64,000 bases of DNA from NCBI RefSeq assembly GCF_000263195.1, contig NC_018748.1, positions 620,001 through 684,000 on the forward strand. The letters run 5' to 3'. Position 1 is the stretch's first letter. Every line of letters starts with the position of its first letter. Source of the stretch: Emticicia oligotrophica DSM 17448. GTDB taxonomy: Bacteria; Bacteroidota; Bacteroidia; Cytophagales; Spirosomataceae. This document shows, one piece after another, positions 43,014 to 51,571 of this stretch. The translations under genes and the position numbers were made by a program. Under the pieces are notes generated by a model, which did not search any database, was not told where the DNA came from, and was given only the letters and a program-made list of their open reading frames with translations.

Positions 43014-44234
43014 TTATAACGTTAATAGGAGTTCGTCTATTTCTTTTTCTGTGTTAAAAAAAGATAAAATCTTCAATAAAACTGCTTCCATAACTGCGTC
43101 TGGGCAAGAGGCTCCGCAGGTAAGCATAACTGTAAGCTGTGGTTTTTCAGGAAGGAAATCATCCGTTATTTCTTGTTTTTTATGCAAATTATAGCGTTTT
43201 ACTAGGTTTTTATCTAAAATACTCTCATGGGATTGAATAAAATAGGTGGGTAGTTTTTCTTCGCAAAGCTCAACTAAGTGAGAAGTGTTTGAACTATTAT
43301 ATCCGCCTACAACAACAGCTAAATCAGCCTGATTTTCAAGCAAAGCATAAGTAGCTTCTTGGTTATCATTGGTAGCATAACAAAGTGTATCACGAGTATT
43401 GGCAAAATATCTTTCTACTTCATTTGGCTGGGCGTTGTGATACTTTGTAATTACTTGTTTCAAGAAATCGGCAATACTCTGTGTATCCGAAGCCAACATG
43501 GTAGTTTGATTCACAACACCAATTCGGTCTAGATCTTTTTCGGGGTCAAAGCCTTCAGAGTATTGTCCAGCAAAATCTTCATAAAATTGTTCTTTGGGCA
43601 ACTCTCGTGTAATATATTTAGCCAATTTCTCGGCTTCTTTCATATCATTAACCACCACAGTCGGGGCATTTTGCTTACTATGCGAAAACGTCGCACGAGT
43701 TTCTTCGTGCTTAGGTTTTCCATGAACTACAATGCTGTAGCCACGTTCGCCAATTTGCCCAGCCCTATTCCAAACTTTCTCTACAAAAGGGCATGTTGTA
43801 TCATATTTGTAAGGGTCAATTCCTAAAGAAGTCAGTTGCTGCTGAATTTCAATGGTTGTTCCAAAAGCTGGCACTACTACCGCATCTTCAGGTTTAAGCT
43901 CACTCCAATCAATCAGTTGATTTCCCTTGGTATCCATCAAAAACTTAACGCCTTGAGAAAGCAAATCTGCATTAACATCAGGATTATGAATCATTTCACT
44001 CAGAAAGAAAATTCTTTTATCAGGATTTTCTCTGATAGTTTTGTAAGCAATCTCAACGGCATTCTCTACACCATAACAAAAACCAAAATGGCGGGCTATT
44101 AAAAACTTAATAGTGCCAAAATCTAGCACCGTAGGCGTAAAATCTTTTTTTAACTTATCTTTACTCCGACGAGCTTCTTTGATTTTGCCGATGATATTAC
44201 TTTTATAAATTTCTGGAATAACGAATGATTTCAT
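43014..44234 (-). CDS. ispH: 4-hydroxy-3-methylbut-2-enyl diphosphate reductase (IspH/LytB)
   Basis: 406 residues; longer than the 316 of E. coli but matching the long form found in Cytophagales and cyanobacteria. The three [4Fe-4S] ligands are Cys53 (HFGFCYGVENA), Cys148 (DTTCPFVEKVW) and Cys285 (DTLCYATND). The substrate-binding SSNTSHL motif is present (YNSSNTSHLVEL) and a further Cys pair lies in TCGASCPD near the end. It makes IPP and DMAPP in the last step of the MEP pathway, so this organism uses MEP for isoprenoids. Monocistronic; TAGTTTTG -7 box upstream. Confidence 0.96.
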   Translation of the reverse strand: MKSFVIPEIYKSNIIGKIKEARRSKDKLKKDFTPTVLDFGTIKFLIARHFGFCYGVENAVEIAYKTIRENPDKRIFFLSEMIHNPDVNADLLSQGVKFLMDTKGNQLIDWSELKPEDAVVVPAFGTTIEIQQQLTSLGIDPYKYDTTCPFVEKVWNRAGQIGERGYSIVVHGKPKHEETRATFSHSKQNAPTVVVNDMKEAEKLAKYITRELPKEQFYEDFAGQYSEGFDPEKDLDRIGVVNQTTMLASDTQSIADFLKQVITKYHNAQPNEVERYFANTRDTLCYATNDNQEATYALLENQADLAVVVGGYNSSNTSHLVELCEEKLPTYFIQSHESILDKNLVKRYNLHKKQEITDDFLPEKPQLTVMLTCGASCPDAVMEAVLLKILSFFNTEKEIDELLLTL

Positions 44235-44285
44235 ATTAATCGATGATAAATGACCATACAGCGAAAACTATCAGCTAATTATTTA

Positions 44286-44293
44286 CAAAACTA
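44286..44293 (-). promoter_or_regulatory. -7 box (TAGTTTTG) of ispH
   Basis: Complement of CAAAACTA matches TAnnTTTG exactly, 52 bp before the ispH ATG. No TTG at the expected -33 position. Confidence 0.35.
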
Positions 44294-44397
44294 ACAGATG
44301 ATTTATATATAATGAGGAATTATCTGTATTTTCGCACAAATAAACGCCAATTGGCGGCTTTCTTAAATACGCTATTTATCTAAAATAACATATTTTA

Positions 44398-46152
44398 ATG
44401 GGATTGTGTTTTATAAAATACCTAAAACTTCAAGCGGATAAGCTCACTACTAACCACCTGCCAAATGCTATATACATTACCCTAATCTTAATTTTCTTTG
44501 ACTTCAGAGCAAATTTTGCCCAAAGTACCTTCACTCCACTTAACGAAGATTTTAATAATCTCATCGAACGATATGAAATTAAAAGTGGGAGTTTGCTAAA
44601 TCTCCACTCAAATATCAAACCTGTGAGGAGAAAAGATTTAGTTAAACTAAGTTCAGATTTAGTCAATGATGAAAAAGTAAAGCTTTCAAAAATAGACTTA
44701 TTTAATTTAAAATACCTTCAAAATGATAGCTGGGAATGGTTGAATGAAGAACAGCTACCTCAAAGCAATAGCAAGAAAACACTTTGGAAACATTTCTTTC
44801 ATAAAAAATCTGACTTTTACAGTTTTCATGATAAAGAAACCGATTTTCATATTAGTCCAATTTTTCAATTTGGAGCCAGCAAAGATAATCAAACTAAAGA
44901 TACGCCCTACACTAATACACGTGGCATTGAAATTCGTGGTACATTGAATAAAAAACTGGGATTTTATTCGATGTTTACTGAAAATCAAATATTATACCCT
45001 GAATATGTAAGGGAATATAACCGTTCATTTAGAGCAAATCCTTATGAGGGCTTTACCAAAGTTCCCAATGCAGATTCAAGTAGATATTTGGCCGATTTCT
45101 TTTCAGCAAGAGGTTATATTACTTTCCAAGCCCTAAAAAGTGTGCAACTTCAATTCGGGCATGATAAAAACTTTATCGGCTCTGGTATTCGTTCGATGAT
45201 TCTTTCAGATTTTTCAGCCCCGTACCTGCATCTAAAGATTCTCACGAATGTCGGACGCTTTCAGTACATGAATTTGTTTGCACAAATGATTAATAAACAG
45301 ATTCCTGTAGCAGTCGATAATACCGATATACTACCGCCTAAATATTTTTCGCTTCATCATCTAAGTATTAATATCACTAAAAACCTCAATCTTGGCTTTT
45401 TTGAAAGTATTGTTTTCGGGAAACGACAAGTTGGTTTTGATATTAATTATCTTAATCCAATTATTTTTCTGCGATTCGTTGAAGGGCATCTAGGAAGTAC
45501 GGATAACTCTATTGCGGGGGCAAATTTTAAATATAACTTCAAACGCCAATTTTCGATTTATGGGCAATTTGTATTAGACGAGTTTAATATAAAATATTTC
45601 GAAAAAAATGGTTGGTGGGCTAAAAAATACGCTACTCAAATTGGAGCCAAATACATTGATGTTTTAGGAGTAAAGAACCTAGACCTACAAGCAGAATATA
45701 ACTTAGCTCGCCCGTATATGTATAGTCATTATTCGACTTACAGTAATTATGTAAACTATAATTTGCCATTGGCTCATCCTTTAGGTGCTAATTTTAAAGA
45801 ATTTCTATTAGTAGCACGCTATCAGCCAATTGAAAGGTTGAATTTTAATTTTACATCTATGCTTAGTAAACAAGGCAAAGATTCAAACATAATTAATTGG
45901 GGCGGTGATATTTTACGAAGCTATATGGTTGCACGACCATATGATTTTGGGAATACGATTGGACAGGGCTCCCTTGTCAATACTCGATTTTTTCAATTTT
46001 CTACTTCCTACATGATTGCACATAATTTATTTGCAGATTTAAGGGTACAAAATAGAAATATCAATCTAGCAGGAGATATAAATGATAAAAAAAATATGAT
46101 TTTTTCACTAGGTTTGCGTTGGAACACCTACCAGCGACAACTATTATTTTGA
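44398..46152 (+). CDS. Wzi/RemB-like outer-membrane beta-barrel protein
   Basis: 584 residues. A long basic N-region is followed by a signal hydrophobic core (AIYITLILIFFDFRANFAQ). An N-terminal helical part (about 45-130) precedes a barrel of about 16-18 strands. Family-like motifs: LQFGHDKNFIGSG, FDINYLNPIIFLRFVEGHLG, QFVLDEFNIKYF, NGWWAKKYATQIGAKY, LAHPLGANFKEF. This is the pattern of Bacteroidota capsule-assembly Wzi-type proteins, which include the gliding protein RemB of Flavobacterium. It likely binds or exports surface polysaccharide. No capsule genes are adjacent. Confidence 0.75.
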   Translation: MGLCFIKYLKLQADKLTTNHLPNAIYITLILIFFDFRANFAQSTFTPLNEDFNNLIERYEIKSGSLLNLHSNIKPVRRKDLVKLSSDLVNDEKVKLSKIDLFNLKYLQNDSWEWLNEEQLPQSNSKKTLWKHFFHKKSDFYSFHDKETDFHISPIFQFGASKDNQTKDTPYTNTRGIEIRGTLNKKLGFYSMFTENQILYPEYVREYNRSFRANPYEGFTKVPNADSSRYLADFFSARGYITFQALKSVQLQFGHDKNFIGSGIRSMILSDFSAPYLHLKILTNVGRFQYMNLFAQMINKQIPVAVDNTDILPPKYFSLHHLSINITKNLNLGFFESIVFGKRQVGFDINYLNPIIFLRFVEGHLGSTDNSIAGANFKYNFKRQFSIYGQFVLDEFNIKYFEKNGWWAKKYATQIGAKYIDVLGVKNLDLQAEYNLARPYMYSHYSTYSNYVNYNLPLAHPLGANFKEFLLVARYQPIERLNFNFTSMLSKQGKDSNIINWGGDILRSYMVARPYDFGNTIGQGSLVNTRFFQFSTSYMIAHNLFADLRVQNRNINLAGDINDKKNMIFSLGLRWNTYQRQLLF

Positions 46153-46195
46153 GTTATATCGCCATTTTCAAAAATATATTTCTCCACTTATTATC

Positions 46196-46840
46196 ATGTT
46201 TGTTTTAACCGAAAACAACTCCGTAGCCAATCACTTCTTATCAGAATTGAGAGACCAACAAATTCAACTAGATTCGATGCGTTTTCGACGAAATTTAGAA
46301 CGTTTGGGAGAGATTTTTGCCTACGAAATCTCTAAAACATTAAGTTTTCAGAAAACAGAGGTATCAACGCAATTAGGAGTAAAAAAAACTTATAAACTTT
46401 CACAGGAAGTGGTATTGGTTACGATTCTCCGTGCAGGTTTGCCCTTACATCAAGGTTTATTGAATTATTTCGATAAAGCTGAAAATGCCTTTATCGGGGC
46501 TTATCGGGGTAAACATGATGATAAAGAAGCTTTTGAAATTGAAATGGATTACATTACGAGTCCTGACATTCATGATAAAGTATTGATTATCAGTGACCCC
46601 ATGCTAGCAACTGGAAAATCAATCGAAAAAGCATATCATGCAATGCTTCGTTATGGGATTCCGGCTAAAACTCATATTGTTTCGGCAATAGCTAGCCAAC
46701 GTGGTGTGCGTTTTATTCAAGCCCGATTACCACAGTGTCGTTTGTGGGTAGGTGATGTTGACGACGAAATGAACTCAAAATCTTATATTGTTCCGGGTCT
46801 AGGAGATGCTGGTGATTTAGCGTTTGGGGGAAAAGTATAA
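46196..46840 (+). CDS. upp: uracil phosphoribosyltransferase
   Basis: 214 residues, usual length. Motifs: VTILRAGLPLHQGLLNYF, and the PRPP-binding loop LIISDPMLATGKSIEKAY. The C-terminal uracil-binding part ends DVDDEMNSKSYIVPGLGDAGDLAFG. It salvages uracil to UMP. It follows the Wzi-like gene by 43 bp and its stop is only 3 bp from the convergent DUF4230 stop, leaving no room for a terminator. Confidence 0.96.
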   Translation: MFVLTENNSVANHFLSELRDQQIQLDSMRFRRNLERLGEIFAYEISKTLSFQKTEVSTQLGVKKTYKLSQEVVLVTILRAGLPLHQGLLNYFDKAENAFIGAYRGKHDDKEAFEIEMDYITSPDIHDKVLIISDPMLATGKSIEKAYHAMLRYGIPAKTHIVSAIASQRGVRFIQARLPQCRLWVGDVDDEMNSKSYIVPGLGDAGDLAFGGKV

Positions 46841-46843
46841 ACG

Positions 46844-47452
46844 TTATTTCGGTCTGCTTAATGTGGCTTTCATGCGATATTGCAGTACTACTTTTTTGCC
46901 TGAAATATTTTCGAGTAATGGCTTCAAAACCAACTCTGCATTTTTCTTAGTTTGGTCTAATATTCCCATCTCAAGAGCCGATTCTTTAATCTTGCTTTCG
47001 GCTCTTGAGTAAGCTTCATTCATTAATGACTGCTCATTCATAAAAGCATACTCAGTATCATAAATTTTTGATTTATGGTGGTCAATTTTATAGCTACAAA
47101 GCTCTGGGTCTGGCAAATGAACGATAAGCGTATCGCCATTAGTTGCGATATCATCAGGCTTAATTTTGGTCAAATCAATACACCCAATCGCTTCACCCTG
47201 TACAATCAAAATGGCTTTAGGATTAGGAAGGTATTCTCTAACTAATTCTTGTTCTACAATATCTCTAAAGGCAAAATTAGCTAATTCTAGCTTGCCTAGA
47301 ACAGACATTTCCTTCAACACCATATTATGGGTTGTTTGTATATCTTTTACCGCAAAAGGATTTATGTTTTTAAATTTCTCCCATAAAAAAATTGAAAAGA
47401 CAATAATTCCAATGATTAATAAAACACGTATATATCTCATCAATATCTGCAT
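46844..47452 (-). CDS. DUF4230 protein
   Basis: 202 residues from ATG 47452 (MQILMRYIRVLL). The frame extends to 47524, but that would put 24 residues ahead of the membrane anchor; 47440 is also possible. One N-terminal membrane helix (YIRVLLIIGIIVFSIFLW), then the DUF4230 domain: LKEMSVLGKLELANFAF, ILIVQGEAIGCIDLTKIK, LIVHLPDPELCSYKIDH and a C-terminal helix pair (MNEAYSRAESKIKESAL). The function is unknown; the fold resembles SPFH-like membrane-anchored proteins only loosely. Confidence 0.82.
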   Translation of the reverse strand: MQILMRYIRVLLIIGIIVFSIFLWEKFKNINPFAVKDIQTTHNMVLKEMSVLGKLELANFAFRDIVEQELVREYLPNPKAILIVQGEAIGCIDLTKIKPDDIATNGDTLIVHLPDPELCSYKIDHHKSKIYDTEYAFMNEQSLMNEAYSRAESKIKESALEMGILDQTKKNAELVLKPLLENISGKKVVLQYRMKATLSRPK

Positions 47453-47597
47453 TTCTTTTATTCTAATATTTATTAAAATGTTTGTAAAAATACAAATTAG
47501 TAATGTGTAGTAATTAAACTTCAATAAAAATGATTATAAATTAATAGTTTTTTCGAGAGACATACGTTTTATAACCACAAAGTTCCGATGTTTTTCA

Positions 47598-47605
47598 TAT
47601 CTTTG
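47598..47605 (+). promoter_or_regulatory. -7 box (TATCTTTG) of glmM
   Basis: Exact TAnnTTTG match 37 bp before the GTG start of glmM. No TTG -33 element was found at normal spacing. Confidence 0.45.
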
Positions 47606-47641
47606 TTGCTCTAAAATACATAACCAAAAACTCTATTTACA

Positions 47642-49045
47642 GTGACGCTTATTAAATCAATCTCAGGTATTCGAGGGACTATTGGTGGAAAAAGTGGTGA
47701 TTCGTTGACCCCCTTAGATGTCGTGAAATTTACCGCTGCTTATGGTTCTTGGCTAAAAAATAAAAATGCCGAAAAACCACTACGCGTTGTAATTGGACGA
47801 GACGCCCGTTTATCAGGAAAAATGGTGTCTGATTTGGTTTCAGCAACCCTTGTCGGCATGGGATTTCATGTTATTGACCTTGGCCTATCTACAACACCAA
47901 CCGTTGAAATTGCTGTTCCTCTTGAAAATGCCTTAGGTGGAATTATTCTTACGGCAAGTCATAACCCTATTCAGTGGAATGCTCTCAAATTACTCAATGA
48001 TAAAGGAGAATTTATTTCAGGCTCTGACGGCGAAGAACTCCTAGCCATTGCAGAAAATGATAGTGCAGAATATGCCGATGTGAAAAGTTTGGGAAAAGTT
48101 GAAACAAACGATACCTATCTAAAAAAACATATCGAGTTGATTTTGGCTTTACCAATGGTCAATAAAGACGCGATTGCCAAGGCCAATTTCAAGATTTGTG
48201 TTGATGCAGTCAACTCTTCTGGTGGGATAGCGGTTCCGATGTTGCTAGAAGCTTTAGGTGTAAAAGAAATTAAGAAAATTAATTGCGAACCAACGGGCGT
48301 ATTTGCTCATAATCCTGAACCTCTTCCCGAAAATCTAAGAGAGATTTCAAGTGAATTACATAAAGGAAATTATGATTTAGGAATAGTTGTAGACCCAGAT
48401 GTTGACCGCCTTGCGTTTATCAATGAAGATGGAGAACCATTTGGTGAAGAATATACTTTAGTGGCCGTAGCCGATTATATTCTACAAAATGCAAACATTA
48501 AAGAAGGCTTAACCACAGTTTCAAACTTATCTTCAACCCTTGCACTGAAAGATGTAACCCAAAAAGCGGGTGGCACCTATCATTCTGCCGCAGTAGGAGA
48601 AGTAAATGTGGTAACCAAAATGAAAGAAGTAGGTGCGATAATCGGAGGAGAAGGAAATGGGGGCATCATTTACCCTGAGTTCCATTATGGTCGAGATGCT
48701 TTGGTAGGTATTGCCTTATTTTTAAGCCATTTAGCGAAGTTTAACAAGCCTATTGGTTTCTTACGTAACACTTATCCGAATTACCATATTGCCAAAAAGA
48801 AAGTCGAACTTACCCCTGATTTAAACGTTGATGGCATTTTAGATGAAATAAAGAGCAAATATGAGCGTTATCCTATAAATGTAGAAGATGGTATAAAAAT
48901 TAATTTTGAGAAAGAATGGGTGCATTTACGTAAATCAAATACAGAGCCTATTATCAGAATTTACGCGGAGTCAGAGTTTGAAACCACAGCATCCAATCTT
49001 GCTGATAAAATTATTCAAGATATTAAAGAATTAATCTCGCTTTAA
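47642..49045 (+). CDS. glmM: phosphoglucosamine mutase (GlmM family)
   Basis: 467 residues, starting at a GTG codon; no ATG lies between the promoter box and the conserved N-terminus (IKSISGIRGTIGGKSG). The phosphoserine loop is TASHNPIQWNALK with Ser106. The metal-binding loop is DPDVDRLAF, the sugar-binding loop GEGNGGIIYPEF and the phosphate-binding loop RKSNTEPIIRIYAE. It converts glucosamine-6-phosphate to glucosamine-1-phosphate for peptidoglycan and LPS. Sequence alone does not fully exclude a phosphomannomutase role. Confidence 0.92.
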   Translation: MTLIKSISGIRGTIGGKSGDSLTPLDVVKFTAAYGSWLKNKNAEKPLRVVIGRDARLSGKMVSDLVSATLVGMGFHVIDLGLSTTPTVEIAVPLENALGGIILTASHNPIQWNALKLLNDKGEFISGSDGEELLAIAENDSAEYADVKSLGKVETNDTYLKKHIELILALPMVNKDAIAKANFKICVDAVNSSGGIAVPMLLEALGVKEIKKINCEPTGVFAHNPEPLPENLREISSELHKGNYDLGIVVDPDVDRLAFINEDGEPFGEEYTLVAVADYILQNANIKEGLTTVSNLSSTLALKDVTQKAGGTYHSAAVGEVNVVTKMKEVGAIIGGEGNGGIIYPEFHYGRDALVGIALFLSHLAKFNKPIGFLRNTYPNYHIAKKKVELTPDLNVDGILDEIKSKYERYPINVEDGIKINFEKEWVHLRKSNTEPIIRIYAESEFETTASNLADKIIQDIKELISL

Positions 49046-49099
49046 TTCTCAATTTTGTTTACATTAATTGTTTTTATTTTAGACGGCTACACTATAAAA

Positions 49100-49134
49100 G
49101 AGTTTAAAGGCGAATGAAAGTTCGGCTTTAAACT
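49100..49134 (+). terminator. hairpin, possible glmM terminator
   Basis: GAGTTTAAAG pairs with CTTTAAACTC, followed inward by a G-G mismatch and CGAA/TTCG, loop TGAAAG. There is no T tract, so termination is uncertain. Confidence 0.45.
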
Positions 49135-49255
49135 CCTTACTAATAAATACTCATTTTGAGTAAATTTACTTATATATTTTCCTGTTTTCCCTGAATTATT
49201 CTAATGTTTTCCTCTCTTTATACCTATTTTCCTCTGAGTACTTTATCCTTGTAAA

Positions 49256-49263
49256 TAGTTTTG
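49256..49263 (+). promoter_or_regulatory. -7 box (TAGTTTTG) of the secreted repeat protein
   Basis: Exact TAnnTTTG match 86 bp before the ATG at 49350. No TTG at 17-23 bp spacing, but four TTTTCC repeats lie just upstream. Confidence 0.35.
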
Positions 49264-49349
49264 GCACTGAATTTGTTAGGTCATTAGTTGCCTACTGTTC
49301 GCTATTTATAAATGATTGTTCTCTACAGTCATACCCTTATTTAAATCAT

Positions 49350-51524
49350 ATGTTTAGGAAAAAAAGAAATTTTAGTTTTTTCATACCTATCTTATTGCTT
49401 ATAGGTAGTAGAATGCACGTGTACAGTCAAGGCTTCCCAACTAACCTTGAATGGCAGAAATGTTATGGATGGAATGATTATAACGGAGATGAAGGGTTAA
49501 AAGTTATTCCAACGCCTGATGGAAACTTCACTTCTATTGGTAAGCGAAGCCTAAATGGGCTAGAAATGGTATGGGCATCTAAAATGAATCCAACAGGAAG
49601 TTTAATTTGGGAAACAACTATTTCTGACAATTCCGCCTATACTGGTTTCAGAGCTCAGGATATTCTACCTAATCAAGATGGGAGTTTTATATTAGTAGCA
49701 AAGATAAATAACTATTCAAGTCTAAGATTCAATAATACCAATGCACTAAATGTTGTCTCAGCACCAAATAAAGGTAATGTTGATGTATTAGTAACAAAGC
49801 TTGATGCTGATGGTAAGATGGTTTGGTTCAAAACTTTTGGTGGAGATGGAGAAGATGTACCTTTAAAAGTTCTTCCAAGTAATGATGGGGGTTATATAGT
49901 ATTATCTTACACTGGTTCAGGTAATGGTGATATAAGTGGTTCTGGGAAAAACAACAATGGTTTTAATCAAGATTTATGGTTGCTTAAACTTGATTCAAAC
50001 GGTGGATTAGTTTCAAAGAAGTGTATCGGAGGTAGTGGAGACGAAGTTGCTTTTGATATGAAAAAAGGTAATGATGGTCATTATATAATTGTTGGTACAA
50101 GTACGTCAAATGATGCTGATTTAGGCCCTAATAAAGGAGGAAAAGATGTTTTAGTGGTCAAAATTAATGATTCTTTGGACGTAATTTGGAAGAAAACCTT
50201 CGGTGGTTCTCAAAAAGATGAACCTCATAGGGTTTTAGCCCAACCCAATGGAGATATCATAGTTGGATTAATCTCAAATTCCTTCGATAATGATTTCCAA
50301 TTCGATAAAAGTGATATTTTCCCGTATAACTACGAAGAAAATATTTGGTTGATGAAACTAAATACAAACGGTGATATACAAAATAAGAAAGTATTTGGAG
50401 GTTCAGGACGTGATATTTTAAACGAACTACTGGCTACTCGTGATGGAAATTTCGCAATTGGAGGTTCAACTAAATCTAATAATGGCGATATTAAAGACCG
50501 AAATAGAATTGCAAGCAATAACAATGGTGCTTATGATGTATTCATTATGAAAGTTACTAGCAATTTTGATTTCCTTTGGTCAAAAACCTTAGGAGGCTCA
50601 GCCGATGATGAAGGAAACGGTCTTTTAGAAACTATTGATGGGGCCTATGTCTGTATTGGCACAACTCAATCAAATGATGGTGATGTATCAGGTAATCATT
50701 TTAGTTCACAAAACAATAGAGATATTTGGTTACTCAAAATTAACTATAGTTGCGAAAATAATATTACTACGAATAGAGACTTAATAGCGGTAAATACTGA
50801 TATAATTGCGTCAGAAACGATTACGACTTCTGATAGGATTTCAAATAAATCTAATATTCGTTATGGTGCAAGCAAGAGCATTGATATTTTACCAGATTTT
50901 AATTCTGAATACGGAGATGTGGTAGAATTTAATCTTGATGGTTGTAAACAAGCTAATTCTCTCAATATTAATCCGATTCAAATAAAGGTAAACAATGAGT
51001 GTCGTGAAGGAGGAATGAAGTTTAAATTCATGCCATTTACGCCTAATTCAAACTTACAGGAATATTCGATTTCGGTTGAAAATCTCGACCCAAAAATTGA
51101 GTTTAGTTTTAGCGGAAATACACTCATCACAAAAAATAATCTGCCTAATAATGGAAATGCTTATTTTTTAGTTAAAGTCTCTAAACCCGGTTATGGCGAT
51201 TTTGAATACCAAAGCTATACCAGTACATGTGAGCACGATAACGCTCCAATCGACTGCCCTGAAAATGAGCGTGATGTGATTCTCGATAAAGAATATTACA
51301 ACAAAGGCGATGTTTTTACTGCTACTTGGACTGGAACCTTACTCCCAACGCAAGATTTATCTTGGTTCAATGAAAATATTGAAGTGGTCTCAAAGTCTGG
51401 GAATACATTAATTGGTAAAATTCTTGATTTTCCTGCTCATATTCAAGCACAACCTGCCCCATTACCTAATGGAGAAAGACCATGCCATGGTTCGACGAGA
51501 GTTGAGTTTAGAGCTAAACGATAA
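49350..51524 (+). CDS. large secreted beta-propeller-like repeat protein
   Basis: 724 residues. Signal peptide about 1-26. Residues about 30-470 contain seven or so repeats of about 60 residues with the pattern GGSxxDE...DGxYIVxGxT.SNDGD...DxWLLKLDxxG...W.KTFGG. This is the delayed-repeat family common in Bacteroidota secreted proteins, probably a beta propeller. Residues about 480-545 look like a 3-coathanger stack (ITTSDRISNKSNIRYGASKS, IDILPDFNSEYGDVVEF). The last 180 residues have several Cys and no typical T9SS sorting domain, so the export route is unclear. Role unknown; surface adhesion or binding is plausible. Confidence 0.78.
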   Translation: MFRKKRNFSFFIPILLLIGSRMHVYSQGFPTNLEWQKCYGWNDYNGDEGLKVIPTPDGNFTSIGKRSLNGLEMVWASKMNPTGSLIWETTISDNSAYTGFRAQDILPNQDGSFILVAKINNYSSLRFNNTNALNVVSAPNKGNVDVLVTKLDADGKMVWFKTFGGDGEDVPLKVLPSNDGGYIVLSYTGSGNGDISGSGKNNNGFNQDLWLLKLDSNGGLVSKKCIGGSGDEVAFDMKKGNDGHYIIVGTSTSNDADLGPNKGGKDVLVVKINDSLDVIWKKTFGGSQKDEPHRVLAQPNGDIIVGLISNSFDNDFQFDKSDIFPYNYEENIWLMKLNTNGDIQNKKVFGGSGRDILNELLATRDGNFAIGGSTKSNNGDIKDRNRIASNNNGAYDVFIMKVTSNFDFLWSKTLGGSADDEGNGLLETIDGAYVCIGTTQSNDGDVSGNHFSSQNNRDIWLLKINYSCENNITTNRDLIAVNTDIIASETITTSDRISNKSNIRYGASKSIDILPDFNSEYGDVVEFNLDGCKQANSLNINPIQIKVNNECREGGMKFKFMPFTPNSNLQEYSISVENLDPKIEFSFSGNTLITKNNLPNNGNAYFLVKVSKPGYGDFEYQSYTSTCEHDNAPIDCPENERDVILDKEYYNKGDVFTATWTGTLLPTQDLSWFNENIEVVSKSGNTLIGKILDFPAHIQAQPAPLPNGERPCHGSTRVEFRAKR

Positions 51525-51534
51525 AAATTATATA

Positions 51535-51565
51535 AAAAAATCCCCTATTTATTAGGGGATTTTTT
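51535..51565. terminator. bidirectional terminator
   Basis: 13-bp stem AAAAAATCCCCTA (51535-51547) / TAGGGGATTTTTT (51553-51565), loop TTTAT, between convergent genes. Confidence 0.92.
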
Positions 51566-51571
51566 ATAAGA

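Larger units (their letters stand above)
49046..49349. other. 304-bp intergenic region with hairpin and TTTTCC repeats
   Basis: Spacer between glmM and a secreted-protein gene on the same strand. It contains a long imperfect hairpin (49100-49134), a TACTCA-TTT-TGAGTA palindrome (49148-49162), four TTTTCC repeats (49177-49232) and a TAGTTTTG box. No open frame was recognised. Confidence 0.5.

Noticed and set aside
43014-44234. IspH at 406 residues as a possible fusion
   Set aside because: The extra length is internal and terminal and matches the long IspH form known from Cytophagales and cyanobacteria; all three Fe-S Cys are present.
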